Shown: positions 5,383-12,478 of the stretch, piece by piece
How the letters are laid out: each line of letters begins with the position of its first letter
Numbering within the stretch: the first letter of the stretch is position 1
Origin: RSA11 sp965652565
Lineage (GTDB): Bacteria > Actinomycetota > Thermoleophilia > Solirubrobacterales > 70-9
Assembly: GCA_965652565.1 (NCBI GenBank)
Contig: CBFGWL010000082.1
Location: forward strand, 1-12,478
Length of the DNA stretch: 12,478 nucleotides
Reading direction: 5' to 3'
Position numbers and translations under genes: made by a program
Notes under the pieces: model-generated
What the model was told of the DNA's origin: nothing
The model's input: only the letters and a program-made list of their open reading frames with translations
The model's database searches: none

Positions 5383-5735
5383 CAACGCAGCAGAGAGAGC
5401 CGGTCGACGACCAGCTCAGCGCGACGTTCGCAGCGCTGGCGGATCCCACCCGCCGGGCGATCGTCGCCAGGCTCGCCGAGGGCGAGGCGACGGTCTCCGA
5501 GTTGGCGGAGCCGTTCGCGATCTCGCTGCCGGCGATCTCGCGACACCTCAAGGTGCTCGAGCGCGCCGCGCTCATCGAGCGCGGCCGCCGCGGGCAGCAG
5601 CGACCCAGCAGGTTGCGCACGGAGCCGCTCGATGAGGCGTCGGCGTGGATCGAGCGGCATCGCGAGCTCTGGGAGGGGCGCCTGGACCGACTCGACCAGC
5701 ATCTGCGCGAGCTCCAGAAAGGACGCGACCGATGA
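5373..5735 (+). CDS. ArsR-family winged-helix repressor
   Basis: 120 residues. Seen: FAALADPTRRAIVARLAEGE (19-38), the classic opening of the ArsR domain; the recognition helix-turn-helix TVSELAEPFAISLPAISRHL (40-59); and the wing ERGRRGQQRPSRLRTEPLDE (69-88), followed by a charged helix ELWEGRLDRLDQHLREL (98-114). There is no cysteine at all, so it cannot be a thiol metal sensor of the classic ArsR/SmtB type. It belongs with the ArsR regulators that are paired with SRPBCC/AHSA1 genes. The downstream SRPBCC gene overlaps by four bases (ATGA), so the two are coupled. The ATG at 5373 is chosen because it lies inside the operator and fits a leaderless start; the frame is open upstream but gives no family sequence there. 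Confidence 0.93.
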   Translation: MLNTTQQREPVDDQLSATFAALADPTRRAIVARLAEGEATVSELAEPFAISLPAISRHLKVLERAALIERGRRGQQRPSRLRTEPLDEASAWIERHRELWEGRLDRLDQHLRELQKGRDR

Positions 5736-6214
5736 CCGAAACGACCAGGAACGAGGTCCGCCTCGCGCGCACCTACGCGGCCCCCCGCGATGTCGTCTTC
5801 AAGGCCTGGACCGAGCCGGACCAGATCGCGAAGTGGTGGGGACCAGAAGGCTTCGACGCGCCCCGCGAGAAGATCGAGGTGGACCTGCGGGTAGGCGGCA
5901 CCTTCACCGTCGTCATGGTGTTGCGCAGCGAGGAGATCGCCCGGGGCATGGGCGTCGAGGCCGGGACCGAGTTCCCCGACAGCAGCGAGATCGTCGAGCT
6001 CGAGGAGAACGCGCTGATCGTGCTGCGCTCCGCTCCGCAGCCCCACCACGGGATCCCGGACGAGGTCCTCACCCGGATCTCCTTTTACGACGACGAGGGT
6101 GGAACCCGGGTGGAGATCGTGAGCGGCCCCCACACCGACGAGATGGCCCCGAACGCGGAGATGGGCTGGCAGCAGCAGCTCGGCAAGCTCGAGCGCCTGC
6201 TCGCGGCCGCTTGA
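5732..6214 (+). CDS. SRPBCC/AHSA1-family ligand-binding protein
   Basis: 160 residues, normal for the family. Seen: an N-terminal strand VRLARTYAAPRDVVFKAWTE (9-28) and the family hallmark EPDQIAKWWGPEGFDAP (28-44), then strands DLRVGGTFTVVM (51-62) and TRISFYDDEGGTRVEIV (114-130), and the long C-terminal helix EMGWQQQLGKLERLLAA. This is the START-like helix-grip fold with a deep hydrophobic cavity. Members of the AHSA1 branch act as small-molecule binders or co-chaperone-like proteins, and no enzyme activity can be read from the sequence. The start codon overlaps the ArsR stop (ATGA), so production is tied to the repressor; the protein may bind or alter the compound sensed by the system, which is inference. 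The next gene follows after 68 bases. Confidence 0.92.
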   Translation: MTETTRNEVRLARTYAAPRDVVFKAWTEPDQIAKWWGPEGFDAPREKIEVDLRVGGTFTVVMVLRSEEIARGMGVEAGTEFPDSSEIVELEENALIVLRSAPQPHHGIPDEVLTRISFYDDEGGTRVEIVSGPHTDEMAPNAEMGWQQQLGKLERLLAAA

Positions 6215-6282
6215 GCCGGGTCGGCGGCGCGGCTTTGCCGGCGGGCGAGCTGCGCCGCCGCGCCCTCGAATCCAGCATCCTC

Positions 6283-7467
6283 ATGGCGCGCATGAGCGAT
6301 CGCATCGAGACCGCGCCGTCGGCCGTCGACGCGCCCTCGCCGGGCCACCGGCGTCGGCGCTGGCTTATCCTGGGCCTGCTCCTCGCGGGCCTCGTCGCGC
6401 TCGCGATCGGGGCGGCGACGAGCTGGCACTACTCCTCACTCGTGCTCGTGCCGGACCACGAGCCCGGCCCGTTCGACCTGGAGGTGCGCGCGGTCGAGGA
6501 CGGCCGGGTGACGCTGGCGCGTGAGGACGTCAGCGAACGCCCCGGCGTCTACGGCCTCGACTGGGAGGGGGGACGCGCGATCGTCGGGCGGATACTCGCC
6601 ACGGAGGACGATTCGGTGACCCGCCGCCTGCGCGCCGTGGAGGGTTCGCTCGAGCCCGGGACGGAGGTGGCATTCGATCCGCACGTGTGGGAGGGCGACC
6701 CCGCGCAGACGATCGGCCTGCCGTTCCAGGAGGTCGAGATCGAGGGCGAGCTGGGGCCGTTGCCCGCCTGGCGGATCGACTCGCCGCGCGCGAGCGGGAC
6801 ATGGGCGATCTTCGTGCACGGGCTAAACGGCACCCGGGAGGCGGCCCTGCGCGTAGCGCCGACCCTGCGGCGCGCCGGCCTCACGACGCTTGCGATCACC
6901 TACCGCAACGACGAGGGGGCGCCGCCCGCGCCGGACGGCAAGCACCACCTCGGGCTCACCGAGTGGCGGGACCTCGAGGCGGCGGCGCGGTACGCGCTCG
7001 AGCACGGCACGCGGCAACTCGTGTTGATCGGCTACTCCATGGGCGGCGCGATCGTCACCCAGTTCGCGCAGCACTCGGAGCTCGCCGACCGAGTCGCCGG
7101 CCTCGTGCTCGACTCGCCGGCGCTGTCGTGGAAACCGATCCTGAGGCTCGGCGCCACCGAGGTCGGCTTCCCGGCGTGGACGGCGGTCCCGGTGCGCTGG
7201 GCGATCTCGCTGCGGATCGACGTCGACTGGGACCGGCTCGACGCGCTCCAGCACACCGACGACCTGCGCCTGCCGACGCTGCTCTTCCACGGCACCGAGG
7301 ACTCCGTTGTGCCGATCTCGACCAGCGAGGAGTACGCCCGCGCCCTGCCGGAGGACGTCACCTACTACCACGTTCCGCGCGCCGGGCACGTGGGCAACTG
7401 GAACGTCGACCCGCGCGCGTACGAGCGGCGCCTACGCGCCTTCCTGGCGAGCCTGGGCTCCGCCTAG
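6283..7467 (+). CDS. Membrane-anchored alpha/beta hydrolase
   Basis: 394 residues. Seen: a basic stretch GHRRRR, one membrane helix (about 27-46) and then an outside part, so the catalytic domain should face the cell exterior. Residues 60-165 form a beta-rich region of unknown role with GVYGLDWEGGRAIVGRI. The hydrolase core runs from about 172: oxyanion motif FVHGLNG (177-183), nucleophile elbow GYSMGG with Ser252, catalytic acid Asp340 in HGTEDSVVP, and His369 in GHVGNW. All three catalytic residues are present, so it should be active on an ester, amide or similar bond; the substrate is unknown. The start is ATG 6283, with ATG 6292 as an equally good choice; neither has a clear Shine-Dalgarno. 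Its stop is shared with the convergent VOC gene in CTAG. It may be transcribed with the ArsR-SRPBCC pair. Confidence 0.9.
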   Translation: MARMSDRIETAPSAVDAPSPGHRRRRWLILGLLLAGLVALAIGAATSWHYSSLVLVPDHEPGPFDLEVRAVEDGRVTLAREDVSERPGVYGLDWEGGRAIVGRILATEDDSVTRRLRAVEGSLEPGTEVAFDPHVWEGDPAQTIGLPFQEVEIEGELGPLPAWRIDSPRASGTWAIFVHGLNGTREAALRVAPTLRRAGLTTLAITYRNDEGAPPAPDGKHHLGLTEWRDLEAAARYALEHGTRQLVLIGYSMGGAIVTQFAQHSELADRVAGLVLDSPALSWKPILRLGATEVGFPAWTAVPVRWAISLRIDVDWDRLDALQHTDDLRLPTLLFHGTEDSVVPISTSEEYARALPEDVTYYHVPRAGHVGNWNVDPRAYERRLRAFLASLGSA

Positions 7468-7835
7468 CCTCGGTCTGGGATCTGCTGGACCGCCCAGCGG
7501 TTGCCGTCGGGATCCGCGAAGAACACGAAACGGCCCCAGGGGAAGTCTTCGATGTCGCTCACGGGCGCGCCCCGGCCCGTGAGCTCCGCGTGGGCGGCCT
7601 CGATGTCGTCGACGACGAGCTGCAGCGCCTCCAGGGAGCCGGGCTCTGCCTTGGTGAGCCCCCGGCCAAGCGCGATCGAGCAGCCGGAGCCGGGCGGGGT
7701 GAGCTGCACGAAGCGAAGCTCGTCGCTCACCGTGTGGTCGTGGTCGAGCACGAAGCCCGCCTGCTCGACGTAGAACGCCTTGGCCCGGTCGACGTCGCTC
7801 ACGGGGACGGTGACCAATTCGAGCCTGAAGTCCAT
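7464..7835 (-). CDS. VOC-fold (glyoxalase-like) protein
   Basis: 123 residues, one VOC domain. Seen: LELVTVPVSDVDRAKAFYVE (5-24), a strand pair ending in RFVQLTPPGSGCSIALG (41-57), a second half LEALQLVVDDIEAAHAELTG (68-87), and the closing FFADPDGNRWAVQQIP (105-120). The start is fixed by AGGAGG (7841-7846 on the plus strand, read in reverse) five bases before the ATG at 7835, although the frame continues upstream. It is transcribed away from the MarR gene across a shared intergenic region of 98 bases that holds the palindromes described separately, so it is a likely target of that MarR protein. Function: probably binding or turnover of a small molecule; the substrate is not readable. Confidence 0.9.
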   Translation of the reverse strand: MDFRLELVTVPVSDVDRAKAFYVEQAGFVLDHDHTVSDELRFVQLTPPGSGCSIALGRGLTKAEPGSLEALQLVVDDIEAAHAELTGRGAPVSDIEDFPWGRFVFFADPDGNRWAVQQIPDRG

Positions 7836-7881
7836 GGCTGCCTCCTGGGGCGTGGGGGGATGGGCCAGCCTAGACCGTCCT

Positions 7882-7887
7882 TGTATA
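7882..7887 (-). promoter_or_regulatory. Candidate -10 box of the VOC gene
   Basis: Read on the minus strand, TATACA (7887-7882) lies about 47 bases before the VOC start and would give a leader of about 40 bases. The first palindrome falls between it and any possible -35 element. No good -35 is visible at 16 to 18 bases upstream, so this is only a suggestion. Confidence 0.35.
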
Positions 7888-7888
7888 T

Positions 7889-7905
7889 TTGCTTGTATCA
7901 AGCAA
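7889..7905. promoter_or_regulatory. Perfect 17-base palindrome, probable MarR operator
   Basis: TTGCTTGTATCAAGCAA has exact seven-base arms around a three-base centre. The size and position, between the divergent VOC gene and the MarR gene, are typical of a MarR-family operator. It lies 28 bases upstream of the MarR start. Confidence 0.68.
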
Positions 7906-7916
7906 TCAGTCTGATT
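7904..7916. promoter_or_regulatory. Second adjacent dyad AATCAG-T-CTGATT
   Basis: Exact six-base arms around a single base, overlapping the end of the first palindrome by two bases. The two dyads have unrelated sequences, so they may be sites for two different proteins or a regulator site plus a promoter element. Confidence 0.45.
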
Positions 7917-7933
7917 CTCAAGACAGGACGCTG

Positions 7934-8386
7934 ATGCCCTCCCCAGAGAACCTCGAGCCCCTCGCCCGCGCGATCTACGGCCTCGGCATGGTCAAGCGCG
8001 ACATGGTGCGCCGCACCGGCTTTGAGCCCAGCGGCGGCCTGCTCCCGCTCGCGATCGTGCAGCGCCGTGACGGCGCCCGCATCAAGGACGTGGCCGAGGC
8101 GCTCCACGTGGACCTCTCCGTGGCGAGTCGGCAGATCACGGCGCTGATCGAGGCCGGTTACGTGAAGCGCGCCGCCGACCCGGACGACCGGCGCGCCGCC
8201 GTCCTGCACGTCACCAGGGCGGGCCGGGCCGCGCTGAAGCGCGCCCACGAGCGGATCGTGCGCGCGTTCGAGGAGGCGCTCACTGAGTGGTCCGACGAGG
8301 ACGTGCTCGCGCTCACGAAGCTCACCGAGCGGCTGCGCGCGGATTACGAGCGCGCGGTGAACGCCGCCGAGGGGGCCTCCGCTTGA
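7934..8386 (+). CDS. MarR-family transcriptional regulator
   Basis: 150 residues. Seen: a dimerisation helix at the N terminus (ARAIYGLGMVKRDMVRR), the winged helix-turn-helix at about 49-76 (RIKDVAEALHVDLSVASRQI with TALIEAGY), the wing ADPDDRRAAVLHVTRAG (81-97) carrying the family's D-x-x-D-R-R motif, and a C-terminal dimerisation helix ending in ERLRADYERAV. MarR proteins release DNA when they bind a phenolic or drug-like ligand. The ATG at 7934 is chosen over a possible TTG at 7889, because that earlier codon lies inside the palindrome and gives no family sequence. The downstream transporter gene overlaps by four bases, so this is a classic regulator plus efflux-pump operon. Confidence 0.94.
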   Translation: MPSPENLEPLARAIYGLGMVKRDMVRRTGFEPSGGLLPLAIVQRRDGARIKDVAEALHVDLSVASRQITALIEAGYVKRAADPDDRRAAVLHVTRAGRAALKRAHERIVRAFEEALTEWSDEDVLALTKLTERLRADYERAVNAAEGASA

Positions 8387-10026
8387 GCGCCGCCGCGACG
8401 ACCTCGGCCGGGCCCGCGCCCATGTCGCGCCGCGAGGTGCTCGAGGCCATGTCCGGCCTGCTCATCGGGATGTTCGTGGCCCTGCTCTCGAGCACGGTCG
8501 TCTCCGCAGCGCTGCCGCGCATCATCAGCGACCTGGGCGGCACCCAGAGCGAGTACGCCTGGGTGGTGACCGCGACGTTGCTCGCGCTCACGGTGAGCAC
8601 ACCGGTGTGGGGCAAGCTCGCCGACCGCGTCGATCGCAAGCGCCTGGTGCAGATCGCGCTCGTCATCTACGTCGTCGGCTCCGTCGCGGCGGGCCTGTCG
8701 GAGTCGACGGCCTTTCTGATCGCGTGTCGCGCGCTCCAGGGCCTCGGTGCGGGCGGCATGATGGCGCTCGTCCAGGTGATCTTCACCGACCTCGTCGCAC
8801 CCCGCGAGCGCGGGCGCTACATGGGGATCATCGGGGCGATCATGGCGGTCGGGATGATCTCGGGTCCGGTGCTCGGCGGATTGATCACCGACGGTATCGG
8901 CTGGCGCTGGACCTTCTACGTCGGCGTCCCGTTCGCCGCCGCCGCGATCGTCGTGCTGCAGCGCACGCTGCACCTGCCGCCGCGCGAGCGGGGGCGGGCC
9001 AAGCCCGACTACCTGGGTACGGCCCTGGTCTCGCTGGGCGTCTCCCTGCTGCTCGTCTGGGTCTCCTTCGCCGGGCACCAGTTCGAGTGGGCCTCCTGGC
9101 AGACCGCGGCCATGGTGGCCGCCGGCCTCGCCGCGCTCGTCGCCGCCGTCGCGGTCGAGCGCCGGGTCGAGGACCCGCTGATCCCGCTCGAGCTGTTCGC
9201 CAACCGCACGGTGCGGCTCGTCGTGATCGCGACCGTGGCCGTCGGCGTCGCGATCTTCAGCACCTCGATCTTCCTCGTCCAGTACATGCAGATCGCGCAC
9301 GAGCAGACCCCGACGCAGTCCGGGTTGCTCACCATGCCGATGGTGCTCGCCTCGATGGCCGCCTCGGCGGGGATCGGGCAGGTGATCAGCCGCACCGGCC
9401 GCTACAAGCGCTGGATGCTGCTGGGCGCCGGCCTGCTGACCGCCGGCCTCGGCCTCATGGCGACGCTCTCGGAAAGCACGAGTCTCGTGTGGGTCGGCGT
9501 GTTCCAGGTGGTCGTCGGCCTCGGCATGGGGATGCTCATGCAGAACCTGGTGCTCGTCGCGCAGAACTCGCTCAGCTTCGACCAGATGGGCGCGGGCAGC
9601 GCGCTGGTCGCCTTCTTCCGCAGCCTGGCGGGCGCGGCCGGAGTTGCGGTGCTCGGCGCGGTGCTCGCCTCGGAGGTGGCGCAGTCGATCGCGGCGGGTC
9701 TCGCGGCCAACGGGGTGGACGCGGGCGCGCTGGCATCCGGCTCGGGCTCACTGCCTGACGTCCGCGAGCTCTCCGAGCCACTGCGCGGCGTCGTCGAGCA
9801 CGCCTACGGCGTGGGTATCGCCGAGATCTTCATGTTCGCCGCGCCCCTGGGGCTGATCGCCCTCGTCGCGATCGTCCTGCTGCCCGAAAAGCCGCTCGGC
9901 ACGGTGAGCGGGATCGAGGCGGCGGCGCGCGCGGCCGAAGCGGACGGAGCCGAGGAGGCCGCCATGGCGAGGCCAACCACGGCCGAGCGCGAGCCGGCGT
10001 CGGCCGCCGGGGGCGCTGCGCGCTAG
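8383..10026 (+). CDS. DHA2-family (14-helix) MFS drug efflux transporter
   Basis: 547 residues with many hydrophobic helices, as in the EmrB/QacA group of proton-driven drug exporters. Seen, counted from the TTG at 8383: motif A GKLADRVDRKRL (77-88), motif B RALQGLGAGGM with Arg116 (116-126), and antiporter motif C GMISGPVLGG (157-166). A long soluble loop of about 40 residues (720-base region near 9715-9800) lies before the last helix, then a polar tail of about 40 residues rich in Ala and Glu. The TTG start overlaps the MarR stop (TTGA) and follows a G-rich GAGGGGG by seven bases; an ATG at 8422 is an alternative start, closer to the first helix. Export of drug-like compounds under MarR control is the likely job. 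The substrate is unknown. Confidence 0.92.
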   Translation: MSAAATTSAGPAPMSRREVLEAMSGLLIGMFVALLSSTVVSAALPRIISDLGGTQSEYAWVVTATLLALTVSTPVWGKLADRVDRKRLVQIALVIYVVGSVAAGLSESTAFLIACRALQGLGAGGMMALVQVIFTDLVAPRERGRYMGIIGAIMAVGMISGPVLGGLITDGIGWRWTFYVGVPFAAAAIVVLQRTLHLPPRERGRAKPDYLGTALVSLGVSLLLVWVSFAGHQFEWASWQTAAMVAAGLAALVAAVAVERRVEDPLIPLELFANRTVRLVVIATVAVGVAIFSTSIFLVQYMQIAHEQTPTQSGLLTMPMVLASMAASAGIGQVISRTGRYKRWMLLGAGLLTAGLGLMATLSESTSLVWVGVFQVVVGLGMGMLMQNLVLVAQNSLSFDQMGAGSALVAFFRSLAGAAGVAVLGAVLASEVAQSIAAGLAANGVDAGALASGSGSLPDVRELSEPLRGVVEHAYGVGIAEIFMFAAPLGLIALVAIVLLPEKPLGTVSGIEAAARAAEADGAEEAAMARPTTAEREPASAAGGAAR

Positions 10027-10123
10027 TCGCCGCTCGCGTTCCCGCCTCCAAAAAAACCTTGTGGTGACGTGCGTTGCCGTGGTAGGAAGGTAGGCGCGCT
10101 ATTCACTGAGAGAGGAGAGGCGC

Positions 10124-11077
10124 ATGAGCATGGGGAGGAGACGGCGCCTGGCCGAGGCCGCCACGTTGACGGCTGCCTTGCTGGCGCTACTGGCCGTCGC
10201 TGAAGCCGATCGGGCCGAGGCCGCGTTCCCGGGCCCGAACGGGCACATCTACTTCCACACGGAGCGGAACGACGACACCGTAATCGCGCGGGTGAACGCG
10301 AACGGAAAAGGCTTCAAGGCGCTCACGCCCGAGCGCCTCGACGCCGAGGATGTAGCGGTCTCGCCCAACGGAAAGCGGATCGCCTTCGAATGCGAGCCGA
10401 CAGCTGCCGAGCAGTCCGAGATCTGCGTCGCTAACCGCAACGGCAAGCAGCGCCGTGTGATCACGAATCACCCCGGCGCGAACGACAGCGATCCGGCGTG
10501 GTCGCCCAACGGGAAGTGGATCGCGTTCGAGAGCGATCGCGATGGAGACGACGAGATCTTCAAGATGCGGGCCAACGGCACGCGCCTGCGCAAGCTCACC
10601 GACAATGGCGTCCGCGATGAGGATCCGGTTTGGTCCACGAGGGGCTTGATCGCATGGGAGGCCGACGTCGCCGCGCCGGAGATCGGCGACATCTTCGTGA
10701 TGCGCGCCAACGGCAACCGCAAGCGCAACCTGACCGAGAGCCCGTTGGACGACGATGCGGACCCCGACTTCTCGCCCAACGGCAAGAGGATCGCCTTCGA
10801 CAGCGAGCCGGCCGCGAGCGACAACGACGACATCTGGGTGATGCGGGCGAACGGCAAGCAGAAGCGCAAACTCACCTCGCATGCCGCTGACGACGAGGAC
10901 CCCTCGTTCTCGCCGGACGGCAAGCTGATCGCGTTCATGAGCGAGCGCGGCGGGTCCGACGACATCTTCCGGATGCGGGCGAACGGGAACAACGAGCGAC
11001 GCGTGGTCGCGCGGGCGGCCGACGACAACGCTCCGGATTGGAGCCGCAAGCCGCGCAAGAAGCGCAAGCGCCGCTAA
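10124..11077 (+). CDS. Secreted PD40/TolB-like six-blade beta-propeller
   Basis: 317 residues. Seen: a signal peptide (RRRR at 5-8, hydrophobic 12-27, likely cut near AEA-A at 33/34); then six repeats of about 45 residues with the blade pattern of a WD40-like PD40 propeller. Core forms are SPNGKRIAFE (80-89), SPNGKWIAFE (127-136), SPNGKRIAFD (217-226) and SPDGKLIAFM (263-272), each followed by an acidic patch and a strand such as EIFKMRANGTRLRKL. MRANG recurs at about 148, 192, 240 and 284. There is no TolB N-terminal domain and no peptidase domain, so it is a stand-alone propeller for binding outside the cytoplasm. The tail KPRKKRKRR is very basic. Start ATG 10124 follows GGAG by six bases; ATG 10130 is also possible. 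The 97-base gap before it contains a run of seven A (10050-10056) and no clear promoter. Confidence 0.88.
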   Translation: MSMGRRRRLAEAATLTAALLALLAVAEADRAEAAFPGPNGHIYFHTERNDDTVIARVNANGKGFKALTPERLDAEDVAVSPNGKRIAFECEPTAAEQSEICVANRNGKQRRVITNHPGANDSDPAWSPNGKWIAFESDRDGDDEIFKMRANGTRLRKLTDNGVRDEDPVWSTRGLIAWEADVAAPEIGDIFVMRANGNRKRNLTESPLDDDADPDFSPNGKRIAFDSEPAASDNDDIWVMRANGKQKRKLTSHAADDEDPSFSPDGKLIAFMSERGGSDDIFRMRANGNNERRVVARAADDNAPDWSRKPRKKRKRR

Positions 11078-11095
11078 TCGTTTCCACCCGCCGGT

Positions 11096-11479
11096 CTAGG
11101 GCCGGTAGGTGCCGAACGACCAGAGGTTGCCCTCCGGGTCGCGCACGGTGAAGTCGCGCGAGCCGTAGTCGGTGTCGGTGATCTCGAGCGCGATGTCGCC
11201 GCCCGCGGCGCGCACGTGCGCGTACAACTCGTCGATCTCGTCGATCGCGCAGTAGATCAGCCGCCCGCCCGCAGGCACGCTGCGAAACGGCTCGCGGCCG
11301 ACGCCCGCCGTGCTCAACATGATCGTCGCACCCCGGAAGTCGAGCTCGGCGTGCACGACGCTCCCGTCGTCATCGCGATGCTCCTGGCCGCGCGTGCAGC
11401 CGAGCACCTCCTCTAGCCAGCGCATGCCGGCGTCGGCGTCGCGGTAGAGGACGTCGGGGTAGAAGTGGGGGGTCGACAT
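11096..11479 (-). CDS. VOC-fold (PhnB-like) protein
   Basis: 127 residues. Seen: the first unit FYPDVLYRDADAGMRWLEEV (6-25), the strand ATIMLSTAG (51-59), and the second unit IYCAIDEIDELYAHVRAAGG (75-94) with the closing SRDFTVRDPEGNLWSFGTY (107-125). This is the PhnB-like branch of VOC proteins, often seen next to AraC regulators. The start is supported by AAAGGAGA just upstream (11483-11490 read in reverse). It lies 34 bases downstream of the AraC-family gene, so the two form an operon with the regulator first. It converges on the propeller gene with an 18-base gap. Substrate not readable. Confidence 0.9.
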   Translation of the reverse strand: MSTPHFYPDVLYRDADAGMRWLEEVLGCTRGQEHRDDDGSVVHAELDFRGATIMLSTAGVGREPFRSVPAGGRLIYCAIDEIDELYAHVRAAGGDIALEITDTDYGSRDFTVRDPEGNLWSFGTYRP

Positions 11480-11513
11480 CGGTCTCCTTTCGTCGCAAGT
11501 GACGGCGCCGACG

Positions 11514-12407
11514 CTAAGCGGGCTTCGCGGCGAGGTCTTGTACGAAATTGACCTCCGCGGTGGCGACGCCCTCGAAGCCGGGGATCTGGGCGTTGCGGTA
11601 GGCCGCGGGCGTCGTGTCGGCGAGTTCGCGGAACTCGCGGGTCATGTGGGCCTGATCGTGGTAGCCGCTCGCCCCGGCGACCCACGCGAGTCCGGTGTGG
11701 TGGCTCGTCCGCAGGAGCCGCGCCGCACGCTCGAACCGCAGGATGCGCGCCGCCGTCTTGGGCGACACCCCGATCTGCTCACGGAACCCGCTGATCAAGT
11801 GCCGCGGGCTGCAGCCGAGCCGCGCGCACAGCTCGCCGATCCTCACGTCGCCGCCGCGCTCCGCGAGCGTGCGCCATGCCCACTCGACGCTTGGCGTCGC
11901 GGCGCGCGCGAGCGCGAAGCGCCGCTCGATCGCGGCGTCGAGCAGATCGAACCGCGTCTCCCAGTCCGGGGCCTCGGCGAGCGCCTCCTCGAGCCGCCGC
12001 CCCTCCTCGCCCAGCGCCTCCGCTAGGCCTACGGACGGATCGGGAAGCTCATGGAGCGGCAGGCTGCAGAAGAGGTGCAAGCCGATGGGCGTGAAGTCCA
12101 CCTGCACGCCGGCGGAGGTCCCGGAGAACGACGTGGCCGCGGGGCGCTCGGAGAGCCGGGCGAGAAAGCTCTCGCGGTAGACGGCGGTCGGGCGTCCGGG
12201 CGCCGCGACGGTGAGCGGCGCGCCGAAGTTGATGATCAGCACGGCGGTCGAGGAAGGGGTCTCGAGCCGGCGCAGTTCGGTCTCCGCGCGCTCCACGAAG
12301 CCGAGGTAGCCGCGTACGAGCCCGGCGAGCTGCGGTGCGGCCGGGGCCTCGGCGAGCTCCCAGTTGCCCGCCGGCGAGCTACTGCGGCGCACGCGTGTCC
12401 GAGTCAT
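11514..12407 (-). CDS. AraC-family transcriptional regulator
   Basis: 297 residues. Seen: an N-terminal domain of about 170 residues (strands such as TAVLIINFGAPLTV at 54-67 and AGVQVDFTPIGLHLFC at 99-114), the kind of ligand-binding cupin-like domain called DUF6597; then the AraC DNA-binding domain with two helix-turn-helix units, DVRIGELCARLGCSPRHLIS (187-206) and LAWVAGASGYHDQAHMTREF (240-259). The family hallmark DTTPAAYR (264-271) follows. It should bind DNA as a dimer near its own operon and respond to a small molecule. The downstream VOC gene is the probable target or the handler of that molecule (inference). The ATG at 12407 lies 71 bases from the window end and has only a weak Shine-Dalgarno. 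Confidence 0.92.
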   Translation of the reverse strand: MTRTRVRRSSSPAGNWELAEAPAAPQLAGLVRGYLGFVERAETELRRLETPSSTAVLIINFGAPLTVAAPGRPTAVYRESFLARLSERPAATSFSGTSAGVQVDFTPIGLHLFCSLPLHELPDPSVGLAEALGEEGRRLEEALAEAPDWETRFDLLDAAIERRFALARAATPSVEWAWRTLAERGGDVRIGELCARLGCSPRHLISGFREQIGVSPKTAARILRFERAARLLRTSHHTGLAWVAGASGYHDQAHMTREFRELADTTPAAYRNAQIPGFEGVATAEVNFVQDLAAKPA

Positions 12408-12478
12408 GGGGGCACCCTACGCCGCGCGCTTCGCGGGTGACAGACCGGCGTGCCGTGCTCAGCCGAACGCGTTGTCCA

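Noticed and set aside
8344..9300. Long minus-strand frame opposite the transporter gene
   Set aside because: Asp/Arg/His-rich antisense pattern typical of GC-rich genes, no family motif.
10050..10056. Run of seven A after the transporter gene as a terminator
   Set aside because: No stem precedes or follows it that would make an intrinsic terminator on either strand.
11473..11478. TGTCGA on the minus strand as a second ECF42 promoter
   Set aside because: It is formed by the start codon and second and third codons of the VOC gene, and no gene start lies at a promoter-like distance downstream.
12459..12478. Possible end of a minus-strand gene (visible residues DNAFG before a TGA)
   Set aside because: Only five codons are visible at the window edge; too little to support a gene.

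Overview
This is a GC-rich, tightly packed chromosomal window carrying 18 protein genes (the first cut by the window edge) and one tRNA. High G+C, GTG/TTG starts, and the mix of families (an ECF42-type sigma factor with its DGPF/YCII partner, an Erm-like methyltransferase, a DHA2 transporter with a MarR regulator, AraC+VOC) suggest a soil-type actinomycete, possibly of the Thermoleophilia/Solirubrobacterales kind. The taxonomic guess is inference. I see no insertion sequence, integrase, phage gene, CRISPR array or rRNA, and no gene-free stretch longer than about 210 bases.

Layout. 1-486: 3' part of a TIGR00725/LOG-like nucleotide-binding protein, then tRNA-Phe(GAA). 562-1322: a four-helix membrane protein and a VOC-fold protein in a one-base-overlap operon. 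1312-3036, minus strand: a DGPF/YCII protein followed by an ECF42-type sigma factor with a long C-terminal domain, behind a sequence that fits the ECF42 promoter (TGTCGA, 17 bases, CGAC). 3245-5130, plus strand: a RibD-C/DHFR-like reductase, an Erm/KsgA-superfamily rRNA methyltransferase with an unusual SPPY motif, and a DUF4440 (NTF2-fold) protein. 5127-5294, minus: a 55-residue two-helix membrane protein that is easy to miss. 5373-7467, plus: an ArsR-type repressor coupled to an SRPBCC/AHSA1 protein, under a probable leaderless promoter with a perfect AT-rich operator over the start codon, then a membrane-anchored alpha/beta hydrolase. 7464-7835, minus: a second VOC protein, divergent from a MarR regulator and DHA2 efflux pump operon (7934-10026), with two adjacent dyads between them. 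10124-11077: a secreted six-blade PD40/TolB-like propeller. 11096-12407, minus: an AraC-family regulator followed by a third VOC protein.

How it works together. The window is a run of small self-contained regulatory modules (sigma factor + DGPF protein, ArsR + SRPBCC, MarR + efflux pump, AraC + VOC), each pairing a transcription factor with one small-molecule-binding or exporting protein. With the Erm-like enzyme, the three VOC proteins and the DUF4440 protein, it reads as a chemical-stress or drug-response neighbourhood. That is inference from family content; no substrate can be read from the sequence. Nothing here is clearly a wholly new system. The best leads are the ECF42 promoter and the in-frame DGPF-sigma junction, the SPPY methyltransferase, the operator/leaderless start of the ArsR gene, and the double dyad at the MarR promoter.
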